DNA from: Flavobacteriaceae bacterium UBA1682 | Lineage (GTDB): Bacteria; Bacteroidota; Bacteroidia; Flavobacteriales; Flavobacteriaceae | DNA: 64,000 nt | Assembly: GCA_002320285.1 (NCBI GenBank) | Contig: DCKE01000005.1 | Coordinates: 387,394 to 451,393, forward strand | Direction: 5' to 3' | In this document: piece by piece, positions 63,010 through 64,000 of the stretch | Layout of the letters: every line of letters starts with the position of its first letter | Position numbering within the stretch: the stretch's first letter is position 1 | The notes under the pieces: model-generated | The model's input: only the letters and a program-made list of their open reading frames with translations | What the model was told of the DNA's origin: nothing | The model's database searches: none | Position numbers and translations under genes: made by a program

Positions 63010-63848
63010 ATGGATAGCGAAACAATTCTAAAAACTTTACATAACCGATTGCAAGTGCAACGATATGCTAATAATACCATAAAGTCATATTGTGGTTATG
63101 CACAAATATTCTTAGAGTATATGACTAAATATCATACGCTTAATGAAATACCTATTGCTGAGATCGAAACTTTTATCAATGAAAAAGTATTTCAAGACAA
63201 CATTAGTGCGTCGTATCAGCGCTCTTTAGTTGGCGCAATCAAGAAAATATATGAACTGGTCAATAATCAACAGATAGAATTAAACTATTTATATCCTAAA
63301 CGAAAGTTAACTCATTTACCTACTTTTTTCTCTCAAGAAGAGGTGAAGAAGATACTAAATGCTACCGAAAATCTAAAACATAAAGCAATTCTTACTACTA
63401 TTTACAGCTGTGGATTACGCTTGAGTGAATTAATTAATCTTCAACTAACCGATGTAAAATCAGACAGTGATTTACTTTTAATACAACAAAGCAAAGGAAA
63501 TAAAGATAGACTAGTAGCTTTACCTGATAAGCTATTAAGTTTATTGCGGGAATATTATATTGAATACAAACCTAAAGTGTTTTATTTGAAGGAGTTAATG
63601 ATACACAATACAGCGAAAGAAGTGCTCAGTTAGTTTTGAAAAGGTCCATGAAAAAAGCCAACATTACCACCAAAGGTAGCGTGCATACTTTACGACATTC
63701 GTACGCTACGCATTTAATAAAGAGCGGAATTGATATTCGGGTTGTGCAAGAATTATTAGGACATACTGATATTCGAACAACTATGATTTACACCCACATT
63801 ACAGATGTAGATAAAAAATCAACACCAAGTCCATTAGATTTTTTATAA
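63010..63848 (+). pseudogene. Tyrosine recombinase (integron-integrase-like position), frameshifted
   Basis: Core-binding and catalytic domains of a XerC/D-like tyrosine recombinase. The catalytic Arg is in SCGLRLSELI, Lys in QSKGNKDRLV, HTLRH and LLGHTDIRT follow, and the Tyr nucleophile is in TTMIYTHI. The C-terminus ends SPLDFL, as in many IntI and XerC proteins. The frame breaks at the T run 63580-63583; adding one T restores KVFLFEGVNDTQYSERSAQL and a protein of about 280 aa. There is no room for the extra segment found in IntI before the HTLRH box. A sequencing error in the T run is possible, in which case the gene is intact. Confidence 0.85.
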
Positions 63849-63858
63849 TCTAAAAATA

Positions 63859-63900
63859 AAACACCCGAGCTTAAATTTTTGGGTGCAAAATTGGGTGTTT
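63859..63900 (+). terminator. Terminator after the recombinase gene
   Basis: aaacaccc and gggtgttt pair around an inner gggtgc-containing loop, 11 bp after the stop. The sequence from 63901 to the window end shows no coding pattern. Confidence 0.6.
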
Positions 63901-64000
63901 CTTATTTAATTCTTTGATTCAAGAGAGTGTATTGCAGAAAGGAAAGGATTACTGCGTGATCCCAATAGGGTTTCAAAACACAAAGAAAAACCACGGGCTG

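Larger units (their letters stand above)
54521..63848. mobile_element. Integron-like cassette array with tyrosine recombinase
   Basis: A recombinase gene on the + strand at the right end, an attI-like segment beside it and eight leftward single-gene units, each closed by an attC-like imperfect palindrome. All eight cargo genes point away from the recombinase, which is the geometry of an integron. The palindromes share ends resembling RYYYAAC/GTTRRRY and inner arms resembling GGGCTTTGCG/CGCAAAACCC. Some are clear (58853, 60457, 61520), others degenerate toward the distal end, as expected for older cassettes. The left limit is set at the last palindrome. Confidence 0.75.

Noticed and set aside
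63636..63848. Separate small recombinase gene
   Set aside because: It is the C-terminal part of the recombinase displaced by the one-base frameshift at 63580, not an independent gene.
1..64000. tRNA, rRNA, riboswitch or CRISPR array
   Set aside because: No cloverleaf, rRNA signature, conserved riboswitch core or regularly spaced repeats were recognised.

Overview
The window comes from a Bacteroidota chromosome, most likely Flavobacteriaceae. The evidence is the low GC content, the gene order pfkB-like, rnhA, purN, acpP, fabF, rnc, IPExxxVDY protein, pyk, the TAnnTTTG-type promoter before acpP, the many SpII lipoproteins, a TonB receptor with a carboxypeptidase-D-like N-terminus, and two-component sensors with TPR input domains. 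No tRNA, rRNA or CRISPR array was seen.

Layout. 1-6 kb: housekeeping genes for purine and fatty-acid synthesis, RNA processing and glycolysis. 6-14.6 kb: DNA polymerase IV, a CPA2 antiporter, an overlapping operon of a Gcr-type membrane protein with a LytS/LytTR pair, a CYTH protein and two overlapping RlpA-like genes. 14.6-31 kb: a regulator-rich stretch with three NarL-type response regulators, a second LytS/LytTR pair, an orphan LytTR protein with a pseudo-receiver and a TPR histidine kinase. It also holds decayed genes: a beta-helix-like pseudogene, an HlyD remnant and a GG-leader peptide precursor interrupted by a stop codon, which look like the ruins of a peptide natural-product locus. 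31-38 kb: iron genes, namely a TonB receptor with an exported thioredoxin, a DtxR-type repressor, and feoA, feoB and a small Cys-rich Feo partner. 38-48.4 kb: SCO1-like protein, M13 peptidase, photolyase, a TPR kinase and response regulator, and aconitase. 48.7-54.2 kb: lipoproteins, a segmental duplication whose two copies decayed in complementary ways, dispersed repeats, and two neighbouring lipoproteins sharing a module.

54.5-63.9 kb is the most striking part: an integron-like array. A tyrosine recombinase gene lies at the right on the + strand. Left of it is a conserved attI-like segment and then eight single-gene units, all on the - strand and pointing away from the recombinase. They are separated by eight imperfect palindromes of attC type, with ends resembling RYYYAAC and GTTRRRY and inner arms resembling GGGCTTTGCG and CGCAAAACCC. 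In three clear cases the gene's stop codon lies inside the palindrome's end box. A 218-bp second copy of the attI/recombinase start lies inside the array. The recombinase looks like XerC/D, lacks the extra segment typical of IntI, and has a one-base frameshift in a T run. Cargo includes a protein with a HEPN-like RNxxxH motif, a PIN-like protein, an Imm51-like protein, a VOC protein, a WG-repeat-like exported protein, two membrane proteins and one unknown.

All calls are by eye from sequence. No database search was possible.
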